Origin: Micrococcales bacterium
GTDB taxonomy: Bacteria > Actinomycetota > Actinomycetes > Actinomycetales > Dermatophilaceae
Reading direction: 5' to 3'
Length of the DNA stretch: 13,401 nt
Assembly (NCBI GenBank): GCA_030537915.1
Contig: JAUNUZ010000009.1
Location: 1 to 13,401, forward strand
How positions within the stretch are numbered: the stretch's first letter is position 1; each line of letters begins with the position of its first letter. Shown one piece after another: positions 7,863 to 13,401 of the stretch. Position numbers and translations under genes: made by a program. The notes beneath the pieces are model-generated. The model was not told the DNA's origin and did not search any database. It worked only from the letters and a program-made list of their open reading frames with translations.

Positions 7863-7872
7863 GCACGTCGAT

Positions 7873-7882
7873 CCCCCGGGGG
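7873..7882. terminator. CCCCCGGGGG palindrome between convergent stops
   Basis: A perfect 10-base GC palindrome lies in the 20-base gap between the convergent oxidoreductase and ABC transporter stops. With an unpaired central tetramer it could form a very short stem, serving both directions, but there is no T-run and the ABC stop is directly adjacent. Weak candidate only. Confidence 0.2.
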
Positions 7883-9439
7883 TCACGCCAGCAGGGCGCG
7901 CCGCCACCACCAGACGGTCGCCGCCCCGACGAAGAGCGCCGTGAGAGGCACGAGGACGAGCCGCAGCGCAGGCACCGCACCGTCCCCGAGCGCCCAAAGT
8001 CCCGGAATCGCGTAGGGGAACCAGCCGCCGGCATTCGCGAGGGCGCCGACCTGGCCCGCGATGACCAGCCCCAGAAGACCGCCGAATGCCGCGAGGTAGC
8101 CCCGTCCGACGCTGGCGAAGGGCGCGACCGTCAGAGCGAGCACGCCGGTCAGGAGCGCGAGGGTGCCCAGACGCCCGAGCGTGCCCGCGTCCGGCGGCGC
8201 CCCGCCGCGACCCTGGCCGGTGAGGAAGCCGACGAGCATCACGGCCGGGACGAGAAGCGCCGAGACCATCGCGGACCACACGGTGAGCACGATGAACTTG
8301 GCGCATGCGACGGTCCCACGTCCCACGGCGCAGGCGTAGAGGGAGCCGATCGTCTGGTCCGCGAACTCGCGACCGAAGCACCATCCGACGAGTACCCCCG
8401 TGCCGAGCAGGCCGGCCGCGGCGTAGATCGCCAGCACCGCGTCGAGGTAGGCCGACCAGCCGGTACCGCTGATCACTGCTTGTGCCTTGCGGCTCGTGGC
8501 ATCCGAGCCGCCGGCCGACGCCGAGACCACGAGGCCGGCGGCCAACAGCGCTGGTCCGAACAGCAACACCAAGGCCGCGACCCAGCTGATTCGCGCGCGC
8601 AGGAGCTTGCGTAGCTCGTTCTCAAGCGCGGGTCCGATCATGGCCCTCCTGTCGATGCTCTCGCCCGCAGGACTCGATCGAGACGGGGCCACGCCGTTCG
8701 CCGTGCGTGTCGGCAGCCAGGACCATCGCGAAGAGAATGCGCTCTCGAGGTCGGGCCCGGCAGACGGTAGAGACCCGATGAGCCGGCCTCGGTGCATGAC
8801 CGCGATGTCGTCAGCAACCCGGGACACCTCATCGAGATGATGGCTGGAGACGAGCACCGCGGCACCCCCGGCGGCGCTGTCGCGCACGACCTCGCGCAGG
8901 AGCACCATCCCCAGCGGGTCCAAGCCGTTCGTCGGTTCGTCGAGCACGAGCACCGCGGGGCGATGCAGCGTCGCGGCCGCGAGCGCCGTGCGCTGGCGGT
9001 TGCCCAGCGACAACGTGTCGGCCCGTCGGTGTGCCCAGTGGGACAGCACGAAGAGGTCGACGGCAGCGTCGACCGCCCGTTTCGCTGCCGACCGGGACAG
9101 TCCATGCAGCCGGGCGGAGTTCGTCAGGTTCGCAGCGAGCGTCAGCTCGGGATAGAGCGCCTGCCCCGCCACCACGTGCCCGACCCGCGCCCAGGTCGAC
9201 GACGGCGCGCTCGCCACGCTGCGGCCAAGCATCCGAACCTCCCCGCGGTCCGGGCGCGCCATGCCGAGCAGCAGTCGCATGAGAGTCGACTTCCCGGCCC
9301 CGTTGAGCCCGACGAGGGCGCAGATTCTCCCCGCCGGCACGGTCAGGGACACATCATCGACCGCAATCTCGTGGCCGTACGCCCGAGCAAGCCCGAGGCA
9401 CTCCATCCTCGGTGAGTGCGTGCGGATCTGCTCAAGCAT
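7883..9439 (-). CDS. ABC-2 type exporter: ATPase fused in frame to permease
   Basis: One uninterrupted 518-codon frame encodes what are normally two proteins. Residues about 13-235 are an ABC ATPase of the drug/bacteriocin-export type: Walker A GLNGAGKST (44-52), Q-loop Gln93, signature LSLGNRQR (143-150, the LGxRQR form typical of ABC-2 exporters), Walker B VLVLDE (163-168) and H-loop His200/201. Residues 236-266 are an atypical linker. Residues 267-518 are an ABC-2 permease beginning MIGPALENELRKLL, with about six hydrophobic segments and the family stretch GREFADQTIGSLYA after the second; it ends WWWRRALLA. The ATG at 9437-9439 overlaps the end of tetR by 8 bases, indicating translational coupling; an ATG at 9406 is less well placed. 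The permease also has its own ATG at 8641 behind an AGGAGG, so two products from one frame are possible. Small hydrophobic compounds or peptides are likely substrates, by family only. Confidence 0.82.
   Translation of the reverse strand: MLEQIRTHSPRMECLGLARAYGHEIAVDDVSLTVPAGRICALVGLNGAGKSTLMRLLLGMARPDRGEVRMLGRSVASAPSSTWARVGHVVAGQALYPELTLAANLTNSARLHGLSRSAAKRAVDAAVDLFVLSHWAHRRADTLSLGNRQRTALAAATLHRPAVLVLDEPTNGLDPLGMVLLREVVRDSAAGGAAVLVSSHHLDEVSRVADDIAVMHRGRLIGSLPSAGPDLESAFSSRWSWLPTRTANGVAPSRSSPAGESIDRRAMIGPALENELRKLLRARISWVAALVLLFGPALLAAGLVVSASAGGSDATSRKAQAVISGTGWSAYLDAVLAIYAAAGLLGTGVLVGWCFGREFADQTIGSLYACAVGRGTVACAKFIVLTVWSAMVSALLVPAVMLVGFLTGQGRGGAPPDAGTLGRLGTLALLTGVLALTVAPFASVGRGYLAAFGGLLGLVIAGQVGALANAGGWFPYAIPGLWALGDGAVPALRLVLVPLTALFVGAATVWWWRRALLA
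8639..8650 (-). promoter_or_regulatory. Internal ribosome binding site and ATG for the permease half
   Basis: AGGAGG (8650 to 8645 on the minus strand) precedes an in-frame ATG (8641-8639) with a GCC spacer, exactly where the permease domain starts. The spacing is short (3 bases), but the purine tract is the best in this operon. It suggests the permease (7883-8641, 252 residues) was, or still is, made as a separate polypeptide. Confidence 0.5.
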
Positions 9440-10001
9440 GCGGCGCCCCGCCCTCCAGCACCTCGAGCGCGGCGAGCAGGCAGTCCCGCAGCGGAGGCGA
9501 GGAGTCGTTGCACCCCCACTCCAGGAGCCCGGCGGTGAGCGCGCCGATGGCAGCGGCAGCAGCAACCGCGGCGGTGGCTTCCGGGAGGTCACCGAGGGCG
9601 TCCGCGATGGCCCGTTCGGTTGCTCTGGTGTTCGCCCACATGCCCTGCGCGAGCACCGAGGTCGTCGCAACCGTGCGCACCCTTGTGCGTAAGTGCTCGT
9701 CGGCCGGGAGGTCCGGGGATCGGACGACGACGCGCAGGCCGGCGCAAACCCGGGCCACGGGAGCCAGGTCCGCCGGCTGAGCCGCCACCGCTTCGGCGAT
9801 CGCGGGGTCGAACGGGTCGTCGAGAACCACCGCGGCCTTCGTGACGAAATGCCGGAAGAACGTCATATGACTGACCCCAGCCCCCCGGGCGATCTGTTCG
9901 ACGGTCGTCTGCGCGTACCCCTGGCGACCGATGAGATCGAGCGCCACCCCTTGAATGCGATCACGGGTGCGCTGTGCGCGTGGCGTCGGCGGCTGGCCCA
10001 T
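9432..10001 (-). CDS. TetR family transcriptional regulator
   Basis: DNA-binding repressor of 189 residues, probably controlling itself and the ABC exporter. The N-terminal helix-turn-helix domain (about 12-58) contains the family stretch TTVEQIARGAGVSHMTFFRHF (32-52), with the recognition helix around 43-52. The C-terminal, ligand-binding and dimerisation part (60-189) is all-helical and not recognisable in ligand. The ATG at 9999-10001 lies directly next to a 23-base perfect inverted repeat and a plausible leaderless promoter, so autoregulation is likely. Its stop lies inside the ABC gene start (TGA at 9432-9434, ATG at 9437-9439), so regulator and exporter form one transcript in the classic regulator-exporter arrangement. 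It lies 93 bases downstream of mutM in the same orientation. Confidence 0.9.
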   Translation of the reverse strand: MGQPPTPRAQRTRDRIQGVALDLIGRQGYAQTTVEQIARGAGVSHMTFFRHFVTKAAVVLDDPFDPAIAEAVAAQPADLAPVARVCAGLRVVVRSPDLPADEHLRTRVRTVATTSVLAQGMWANTRATERAIADALGDLPEATAAVAAAAAIGALTAGLLEWGCNDSSPPLRDCLLAALEVLEGGAPHA

Positions 10002-10004
10002 TGT

Positions 10005-10027
10005 CTAATGTTAGTGACTAACATTAG
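10005..10027. promoter_or_regulatory. Perfect 11-bp inverted repeat: probable TetR operator
   Basis: CTAATGTTAGT (10005-10015), a central G (10016) and ACTAACATTAG (10017-10027) form a perfect palindrome. It is strikingly AT-rich against the high-GC surroundings and ends 3 bases before the tetR ATG. It covers the candidate -10 and most of the spacer, so a bound dimer would block transcription initiation. Length and symmetry fit TetR-family operators. The assignment to this TetR is inferred from position. Confidence 0.82.
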
Positions 10028-10036
10028 GCGCGGCAA
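10008..10036 (-). promoter_or_regulatory. Candidate leaderless promoter of tetR-ABC operon
   Basis: On the minus strand TTGCCG (10036-10031, four matches to TTGACA), a 17-base spacer and TAACAT (10013-10008, four matches to TATAAT) are followed by six bases and then the ATG. Transcription would begin at or within a base of the start codon. There is no Shine-Dalgarno before the ATG, which agrees with leaderless translation, a common mode in actinobacteria. Confidence 0.6.
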
Positions 10037-10050
10037 GAGCTCGCGAGCTC
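10037..10050. repeat. 14-base perfect palindrome GAGCTCGCGAGCTC
   Basis: A second, GC-rich palindrome abuts the -35 of the tetR promoter on its upstream side. It may be a further protein-binding site or may be chance; as RNA it could form a short hairpin in the mutM 3' end. It does not share sequence with the neighbouring operator. Confidence 0.4.
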
Positions 10051-10062
10051 CGGGTACGTGAA

Positions 10063-10076
10063 CGCCGCTGGCGGCG
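10063..10076 (-). terminator. Weak GC hairpin after mutM
   Basis: CGCCGC (10063-10068), TG, GCGGCG (10071-10076) form an inverted repeat 19 bases beyond the mutM stop. The loop is too small unless the inner pairs open, and no U-run follows, so termination of the DUF177-rpmF-rnc-mutM operon here is only possible, not shown. Confidence 0.25.
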
Positions 10077-10094
10077 GCCGAACACAGCAGTGCC

Positions 10095-10973
10095 TCAGGG
10101 CGCGGGGTACTTCGGCCGGGGCTGGCAGCGCGGGCAGCTGTATGACGAACGGTTCATGAATGGCTCGCGTCGCATGAGCCGACCGCACCGCAGGCACGGG
10201 CGCCCCGCCCGACCGTAGGCGCCCAAGGAGCGCTCGAAGTAGCCGCTGTTGCCGTTGACGTTGACGTAGAGCGAGTCGAAGCTCGTCCCCCCGGCCGCGA
10301 GGGCGTCGGTCATCACGTCGCGGGTGTGGCCCAGGAGGCGCGCCAAGGCCGGTTTGGTCAGCTGGTCGGCATACCGCTGGCCGTGGATCCCGGCGCGCCA
10401 GAGCCCCTCGTCTGCGTAGATATTGCCGATCCCCGAGACGAGACTCTGGTCCAGGAGAGCGCGTTTGACGGCCGAGCGCCGCGCCCGCAGGGCCCGGACG
10501 ACACGCCGCTCGTCGTAGGCGGCTTCCAGCAGGTCTGGCGCGATGTGCGCCACCGGTTCGGGGACCAGGAGCCCGTCGTGGCGGGAGGGCACCAGCGGCG
10601 TGAGCGCGAGCCCACCGAAAGTGCGCTGGTCGACGAAGCGCAGCTCACGACCGTCGGACAGCTTAAAACGAGCGTGCAGGTGCTTGGGAGCGGGCGCGTC
10701 CGGCGCCTGCACGAGCAGTTGCCCGCTCATGCCGAGGTGGATGACGAGCGCCTGGGGGTCGTCCTCGCCGCGCAGGTCGAGCCAGAGGTACTTGCCGCGC
10801 CGTCGCGCGGCGACCACCTGTGTGCCACTGACCCGGGCCGCGAGGTCCGCCGGCCCCGGCACATGGCGCCTGGCGACGCGCGCGCCGGTGATGGTGACCC
10901 GAGTGATTCGAGCTCCGATGACGTGGTCGGCCAGACCGCGACGGACGACCTCGACCTCGGGTAGTTCGGGCAC
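10095..10973 (-). CDS. mutM: Formamidopyrimidine-DNA glycosylase (Fpg/MutM)
   Basis: Base-excision repair glycosylase/AP lyase that removes 8-oxoguanine and ring-opened purines. At 292 residues it is the usual length. The N-terminal MPELPEVE supplies the catalytic Pro2 and Glu3; Lys61 in RGKYLW matches the conserved beta-sandwich Lys; Met82, Arg117 and Phe119 match the Fpg void-filling triad. The C-terminal zinc finger has Cys260, Cys263, Cys280 and Cys283. These features favour Fpg over Nei. The start is GTG at 10971-10973, only three bases after the rnc stop and with no clear binding site of its own, so translation is probably coupled to rnc. It is the last gene of the DUF177-rpmF-rnc-mutM run. 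Confidence 0.96.
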   Translation of the reverse strand: MPELPEVEVVRRGLADHVIGARITRVTITGARVARRHVPGPADLAARVSGTQVVAARRRGKYLWLDLRGEDDPQALVIHLGMSGQLLVQAPDAPAPKHLHARFKLSDGRELRFVDQRTFGGLALTPLVPSRHDGLLVPEPVAHIAPDLLEAAYDERRVVRALRARRSAVKRALLDQSLVSGIGNIYADEGLWRAGIHGQRYADQLTKPALARLLGHTRDVMTDALAAGGTSFDSLYVNVNGNSGYFERSLGAYGRAGRPCLRCGRLMRREPFMNRSSYSCPRCQPRPKYPAP

Positions 10974-10976
10974 GGC

Positions 10977-11777
10977 TCAGGCGGTCGGTGGCACAGAGGG
11001 CGCCCGAGCCGATTCGACCGGTTCGATCTCGGTCGTCAGCACCGCGTTGGCACGCCGGTTCAGCTCGGTCCAGGCGAGCTCGGCCGCCCGCTGCTCGGCC
11101 TCCTTCTTGCTCCGTCCGGTGCCCTCGCCGAGGACTTCGGGCCCGACCAGGACCCGCGCGGTGAAGGTTTTCTCGTGGTCCGGCCCCTCCTCGGTCACCC
11201 GGTAGTCGGGCGTGCCGAGCGAGCCGGAGGCGCTGAGCTCCTGCAGGCTCGTCTTCCAGTCCAAGCCGGCCCCCAGGCGAGCCGAGGAGGCCATCAGCGG
11301 GTCGAGGAGGTGGTGCACGAAGGCACGCGCGACCTCGAGACCGTGCGCGAGGTAGACGGTGCCGATGAGAGCCTCCACCGTGTCGGCGAGGATCGAATTC
11401 TTGTCCCGACCGCCGGTGGCCTCCTCGCCGCGGCCGAGCAACAGGTAGTCGCCCAGGTCGAGACCGCGCCCGACGGAGGCGAGGGCACGCATGTTGACCA
11501 CGGCCGCCCGCAGCTTGGCGAGCTGACCCTCGGCCAAATCCGGGTGATCGCGGTAGAGCGACTCGGTGACGACGACGCCGAGCACGGAGTCGCCGAGGAA
11601 CTCGAGGCGCTCGTTATTGGGCAGCCCACCGTTCTCGTAAGCGTATGAGCGGTGGGTCAGGGCGTGCTCAAGCAGCGGCCCGTCGACGTGCTCACCGAGG
11701 ATGTCGTGGACAACCTTGGCAAGACCCTCGACGGGCCGCCGCTGCGGGCCCGTGGTGGCTCGGGTCGTGGTGACCAT
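10977..11777 (-). CDS. rnc: Ribonuclease III
   Basis: Double-strand-specific endoribonuclease that processes the 30S pre-rRNA and structured mRNAs, working as a homodimer with Mg2+. The product is 266 residues. The RNase III domain spans about 15-155, with the signature [10 protein letters not shown] at 55-64 and catalytic acids Glu56, Glu59, Asp63, Asp132 and Glu135. A double-stranded RNA-binding domain follows at about 162-235, ending in the typical [14 protein letters not shown] tail of about 30 residues is low-complexity (Pro/Ala/Thr/Glu). The frame stays open far upstream, across rpmF, but the ATG at 11775-11777 is chosen because it lies 16 bases after the rpmF stop and gives the family length; a GGGG stretch about 8 bases upstream is a modest binding site. 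The neighbours rpmF and DUF177 make a ribosome-maturation operon. Confidence 0.96.
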   Translation of the reverse strand: MVTTTRATTGPQRRPVEGLAKVVHDILGEHVDGPLLEHALTHRSYAYENGGLPNNERLEFLGDSVLGVVVTESLYRDHPDLAEGQLAKLRAAVVNMRALASVGRGLDLGDYLLLGRGEEATGGRDKNSILADTVEALIGTVYLAHGLEVARAFVHHLLDPLMASSARLGAGLDWKTSLQELSASGSLGTPDYRVTEEGPDHEKTFTARVLVGPEVLGEGTGRSKKEAEQRAAELAWTELNRRANAVLTTEIEPVESARAPSVPPTA

Positions 11778-11793
11778 CAGCGCACCCCGGGCA

Positions 11794-11988
11794 TCAGTTC
11801 TGGTGCTCGGTCCGCTCAGCCGCGGCATAGTGGCGGCCCGCATAGGTCCCGCAGGACGGGCAGGCGATGTGCGGCTGCTTGGGTGCCGCGCAACGCGGGC
11901 AGGACGCCAGCGTTGTCGCCGTCGCCTTCCAGTTCGCTCGGCGCGAGCGGGTGTTGGAGCGCGACATCTTCCGCTTCGGGACGGCCAC
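11794..11988 (-). CDS. rpmF: 50S ribosomal protein L32
   Basis: Small zinc-ribbon protein of the large ribosomal subunit, 64 residues. The N-terminus [19 protein letters not shown] is the classic L32 start, and the four zinc ligands are Cys30, Cys33, Cys43 and Cys46; all four are present, so this is the zinc-containing form. The start is GTG at 11986-11988, one base after the stop of the DUF177 gene; the AGAGGA just upstream, inside the end of DUF177, serves as binding site. The near-overlap indicates coupled translation, and the DUF177-rpmF pairing is widespread in bacteria. Confidence 0.96.
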   Translation of the reverse strand: MAVPKRKMSRSNTRSRRANWKATATTLASCPRCAAPKQPHIACPSCGTYAGRHYAAAERTEHQN

Positions 11989-11989
11989 G

Positions 11990-12586
11990 TCAGTTCCTCT
12001 TCTCTTCGGTTGTTCCGGTACTGGTCGAGCCCTCGTCGGGCGTCGCCAGCGCATGCAGGCGTGCCCATCGTGGATCGATGGTCTCGTGTCGGTGGTTCGG
12101 GTCTTCGGCCAGGGGGACGCCACACTCGACGCACAACCCTGGGCAGTCCGCACGGCACACCGGCTGGAACGGCAGGGCAGGCACCACCGCGTCCCGGATC
12201 ACCGGCTCGAGGTCGAGCAGGTCACCCTCGATCACGTGCTGGTCTTCGTCGTCCTGCGCGCCGACCTCGTGGTGGTGCGCAGCGCGATCGGCGTAGGCGA
12301 ACAGCTCCTGGATCTCCACGTCGAAGTCCTCCTGCACGGGTTCCAGGCACCGCACGCAGGCACCTGCTGCTCGTCCGTGCACCGTGCCGCTGACGAGCAC
12401 CCCCTCGATCACGGACTCCAGGCGCAGATTCAGGTGCAACGGTGAGCCCGCCGGGATGGCGATGACTTCGGTGCCCAAAGCCTCCGGCGCCGGGACTTCG
12501 CGAGCAACCTCGAGCATCGACCCCGGTTGCCGACGCAGCTGCCGCGTGTCGCACACCAGGGGCTGGCGTGGATTCAAGGTCGTCAT
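11990..12586 (-). CDS. DUF177/YceD family protein (23S rRNA accumulation)
   Basis: Member of the DUF177 (YceD) family, whose bacterial and plastid members are linked to accumulation or processing of 23S rRNA. The product is 198 residues. Recognisable parts are the strand pattern [20 protein letters not shown] (about 50-69), CVRCLEPV with Cys77 and Cys80, an acidic mid-section, [20 protein letters not shown] (125-144), and the Cys-rich [13 protein letters not shown] (Cys144, 148, 152, 155), which suggests metal binding. The start is uncertain: ATG at 12584-12586 gives the family-like [14 protein letters not shown] at 12593-12595 adds three residues; one further upstream at 12667 is unlikely. 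It is the first gene of the rpmF operon, one base ahead of rpmF, and has a candidate promoter about 160 bases upstream. Confidence 0.92.
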   Translation of the reverse strand: MTTLNPRQPLVCDTRQLRRQPGSMLEVAREVPAPEALGTEVIAIPAGSPLHLNLRLESVIEGVLVSGTVHGRAAGACVRCLEPVQEDFDVEIQELFAYADRAAHHHEVGAQDDEDQHVIEGDLLDLEPVIRDAVVPALPFQPVCRADCPGLCVECGVPLAEDPNHRHETIDPRWARLHALATPDEGSTSTGTTEEKRN

Positions 12587-12748
12587 GAGGTCCATCTCGT
12601 TTCGTCTCGCCGACGGGCGGGAAGCGGCTCGGCCAGAGCGCTGCAGGACGCGGAATTCCGACATCATCGCGGCATGAGCGCATCCGGGGCGGAGGCAGAT
12701 ATCGCATGAAATCGGCGACCACCGTGCCGTGACGCAGACCGGCTCATA

Positions 12749-12777
12749 AGTCTAGACCAGCGGGCGCAGGCACCCAA
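12749..12777 (-). promoter_or_regulatory. Candidate promoter of the DUF177-rpmF-rnc-mutM operon
   Basis: On the minus strand TTGGGT (12777-12772) and TAGACT (12754-12749) are separated by 17 bases; the -10 has four of six consensus matches and the -35 three. Transcription from near 12742 would give a leader of about 155 bases before the DUF177 start. Apart from this promoter, the 257-base gap 12587-12843 shows no gene, tRNA or terminator; next to the coaD stop it contains a short GC alternation (about 12829-12839). Confidence 0.5.
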
Positions 12778-12843
12778 AACGGCCGCTGAGCCAGCGCGGG
12801 AGAACCCCGAGACCGTGAGCGAGATGGGGCGCGCGCGCGGGTG

Positions 12844-13323
12844 TCAACGATCGAGCCGCTCACGCAGCGCGGACCACACGCCGGGTGAGACGAGGGAGGA
12901 GACGTCTCCCTCGTAGCGGGCCACCTCCTTGATGAGGCTGCTGGAGACCTCCGAGAGCCCCGGCTCACCAGGCATGAACAGGGTCTCCACGCCGGTGAGA
13001 CGCCGGTTCATGATCGCCATCGGCAGCTCGTAGGAGTAGTCGACCTCACCACGCAGCCCTTTGACGATGGCTTGCGCCTCGATCTGTTCGCAGAGGTCGA
13101 CAAGGAGGCCCCCCCCGAAGGTCATGACGCGCACGTTCGGCAGCACGGCCACCTCGGTCTGCAGGAGCGCGATCCGCTCCTCGACATCGAAGAGCCCGCC
13201 CTTGCTCGGGTTCTCCAGGACTGCGACAACGACCTCGTCGTAGAGCCGCGCGGCTCGGGTGATGACGTCCAGGTGACCCAGGGTCACCGGGTCGAAGGAG
13301 CCGGGACAGACGCAACGTCGCAC
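12844..13323 (-). CDS. coaD: Phosphopantetheine adenylyltransferase
   Basis: Catalyses the penultimate step of coenzyme A synthesis, transferring AMP from ATP to 4'-phosphopantetheine. At 159 residues it has the normal length for the hexameric bacterial enzyme. The nucleotidyltransferase motif is in PGSFDPVTLGHLD, with TLGH at 14-17; KGLRGEVDYSYE (88-99) carries the conserved Arg91; SSSLIKE at 127-133 is the C-terminal ATP-binding motif (usually SSSxxRE or SSSLVKE). The GTG at 13321-13323 is the only start preserving the beginning of the family fold; the binding site is weak (TAGG about 9 bases upstream). It is separated from the DUF177 operon by 257 bases and probably has its own upstream partner beyond the window, commonly rsmD in actinobacteria. 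Confidence 0.95.
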   Translation of the reverse strand: MRRCVCPGSFDPVTLGHLDVITRAARLYDEVVVAVLENPSKGGLFDVEERIALLQTEVAVLPNVRVMTFGGGLLVDLCEQIEAQAIVKGLRGEVDYSYELPMAIMNRRLTGVETLFMPGEPGLSEVSSSLIKEVARYEGDVSSLVSPGVWSALRERLDR

Positions 13324-13401
13324 GAGGACGAACCTACCCGCTGCGGGGGCCGCGGGGTTCCACTCGGCTGCGGCGTGCGGCCCGGCTCGTGCGGTGCGCG
13401 G
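13324..13401. other. Unassigned 78 bases upstream of coaD at the window edge
   Basis: Too short to assign. On the minus strand one frame ends in TAG at 13334-13336 and could be the tail of an upstream gene (rsmD often precedes coaD), but the residues before that stop (Arg/Pro/Ser-rich) are not recognisable as RsmD. Confidence 0.3.

Noticed and set aside
7115..8614. A 499-codon plus-strand frame across the oxidoreductase and the ABC gene
   Set aside because: It runs in a shifted frame through a clear Gfo/Idh gene and antisense to the permease. Its product is Arg/Pro/Gly-rich with no domain.
11778..12158. An N-terminal extension of RNase III through rpmF
   Set aside because: It overlaps rpmF in another frame and is Arg/Pro-rich without family character. 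The ATG after the rpmF stop gives the normal length.
12222..12722. A 166-codon minus-strand frame over DUF177 and its leader
   Set aside because: It is out of frame with DUF177, Arg-rich, and lacks any recognisable motif.
12829..12839. GC alternation (GCGCGCGCGCG type) downstream of coaD
   Set aside because: Too short for a meaningful Z-DNA or microsatellite claim in high-GC DNA.
1..13401. Search for CRISPR arrays, tRNA, rRNA, insertion sequences, toxin-antitoxin or phage genes
   Set aside because: No spaced repeats, tRNA-like cloverleaf, transposase or integrase motifs, or terminal inverted repeats were seen on either strand.

Overview
The window is high-GC DNA with a strong G/C third-position bias and many GTG starts (ftsY, the protein after smc, smc, rpmF, mutM, coaD). 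The gene content and order point to an actinobacterium. Read on the minus strand from the right edge, the order is coaD, a DUF177/YceD protein, rpmF, rnc, mutM, (inserted genes), acyP, (one plus-strand gene), smc, an unknown small membrane protein, and ftsY. The backbone rpmF-rnc-mutM-acyP-smc-ftsY is a conserved actinobacterial chromosomal neighbourhood. The organism cannot be named more precisely from the sequence alone.

Layout. 1-750: ftsY, cut by the left edge. 888-1517: unrecognised protein with an N-terminal membrane segment and an Arg-rich body. 1721-5296: smc, complete. 5541-6386 (plus): Met-rich lipoprotein of the LppX/LprAFG kind. 6471-6764: acylphosphatase. 6822-7862 (plus): Gfo/Idh/MocA oxidoreductase. 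7883-9439: ABC exporter ATPase joined in frame to its ABC-2 permease. 9432-10001: TetR regulator overlapping the ATPase start, with a perfect inverted repeat at its own start. 10095-10973 mutM, 10977-11777 rnc, 11794-11988 rpmF and 11990-12586 DUF177 form a tight operon. 12844-13323: coaD. No intergenic stretch exceeds about 260 bases; no tRNA, rRNA, CRISPR array, insertion sequence or phage gene was seen.

How it works together. The backbone serves ribosome and RNA maturation (DUF177, L32, RNase III), DNA repair and chromosome organisation (MutM, SMC), membrane protein targeting (FtsY) and coenzyme A synthesis (CoaD). Interposed between mutM and smc is an accessory block: a self-contained TetR-regulated ABC exporter, a sugar-type oxidoreductase and a surface lipoprotein. 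This block separates acyP from mutM and from smc.

The most notable signals are the 23-base operator-like palindrome that appears to overlap a leaderless tetR promoter, and the stop-free junction between exporter ATPase and permease. I found no convincing new biological system; most of the window is ordinary housekeeping chromosome.
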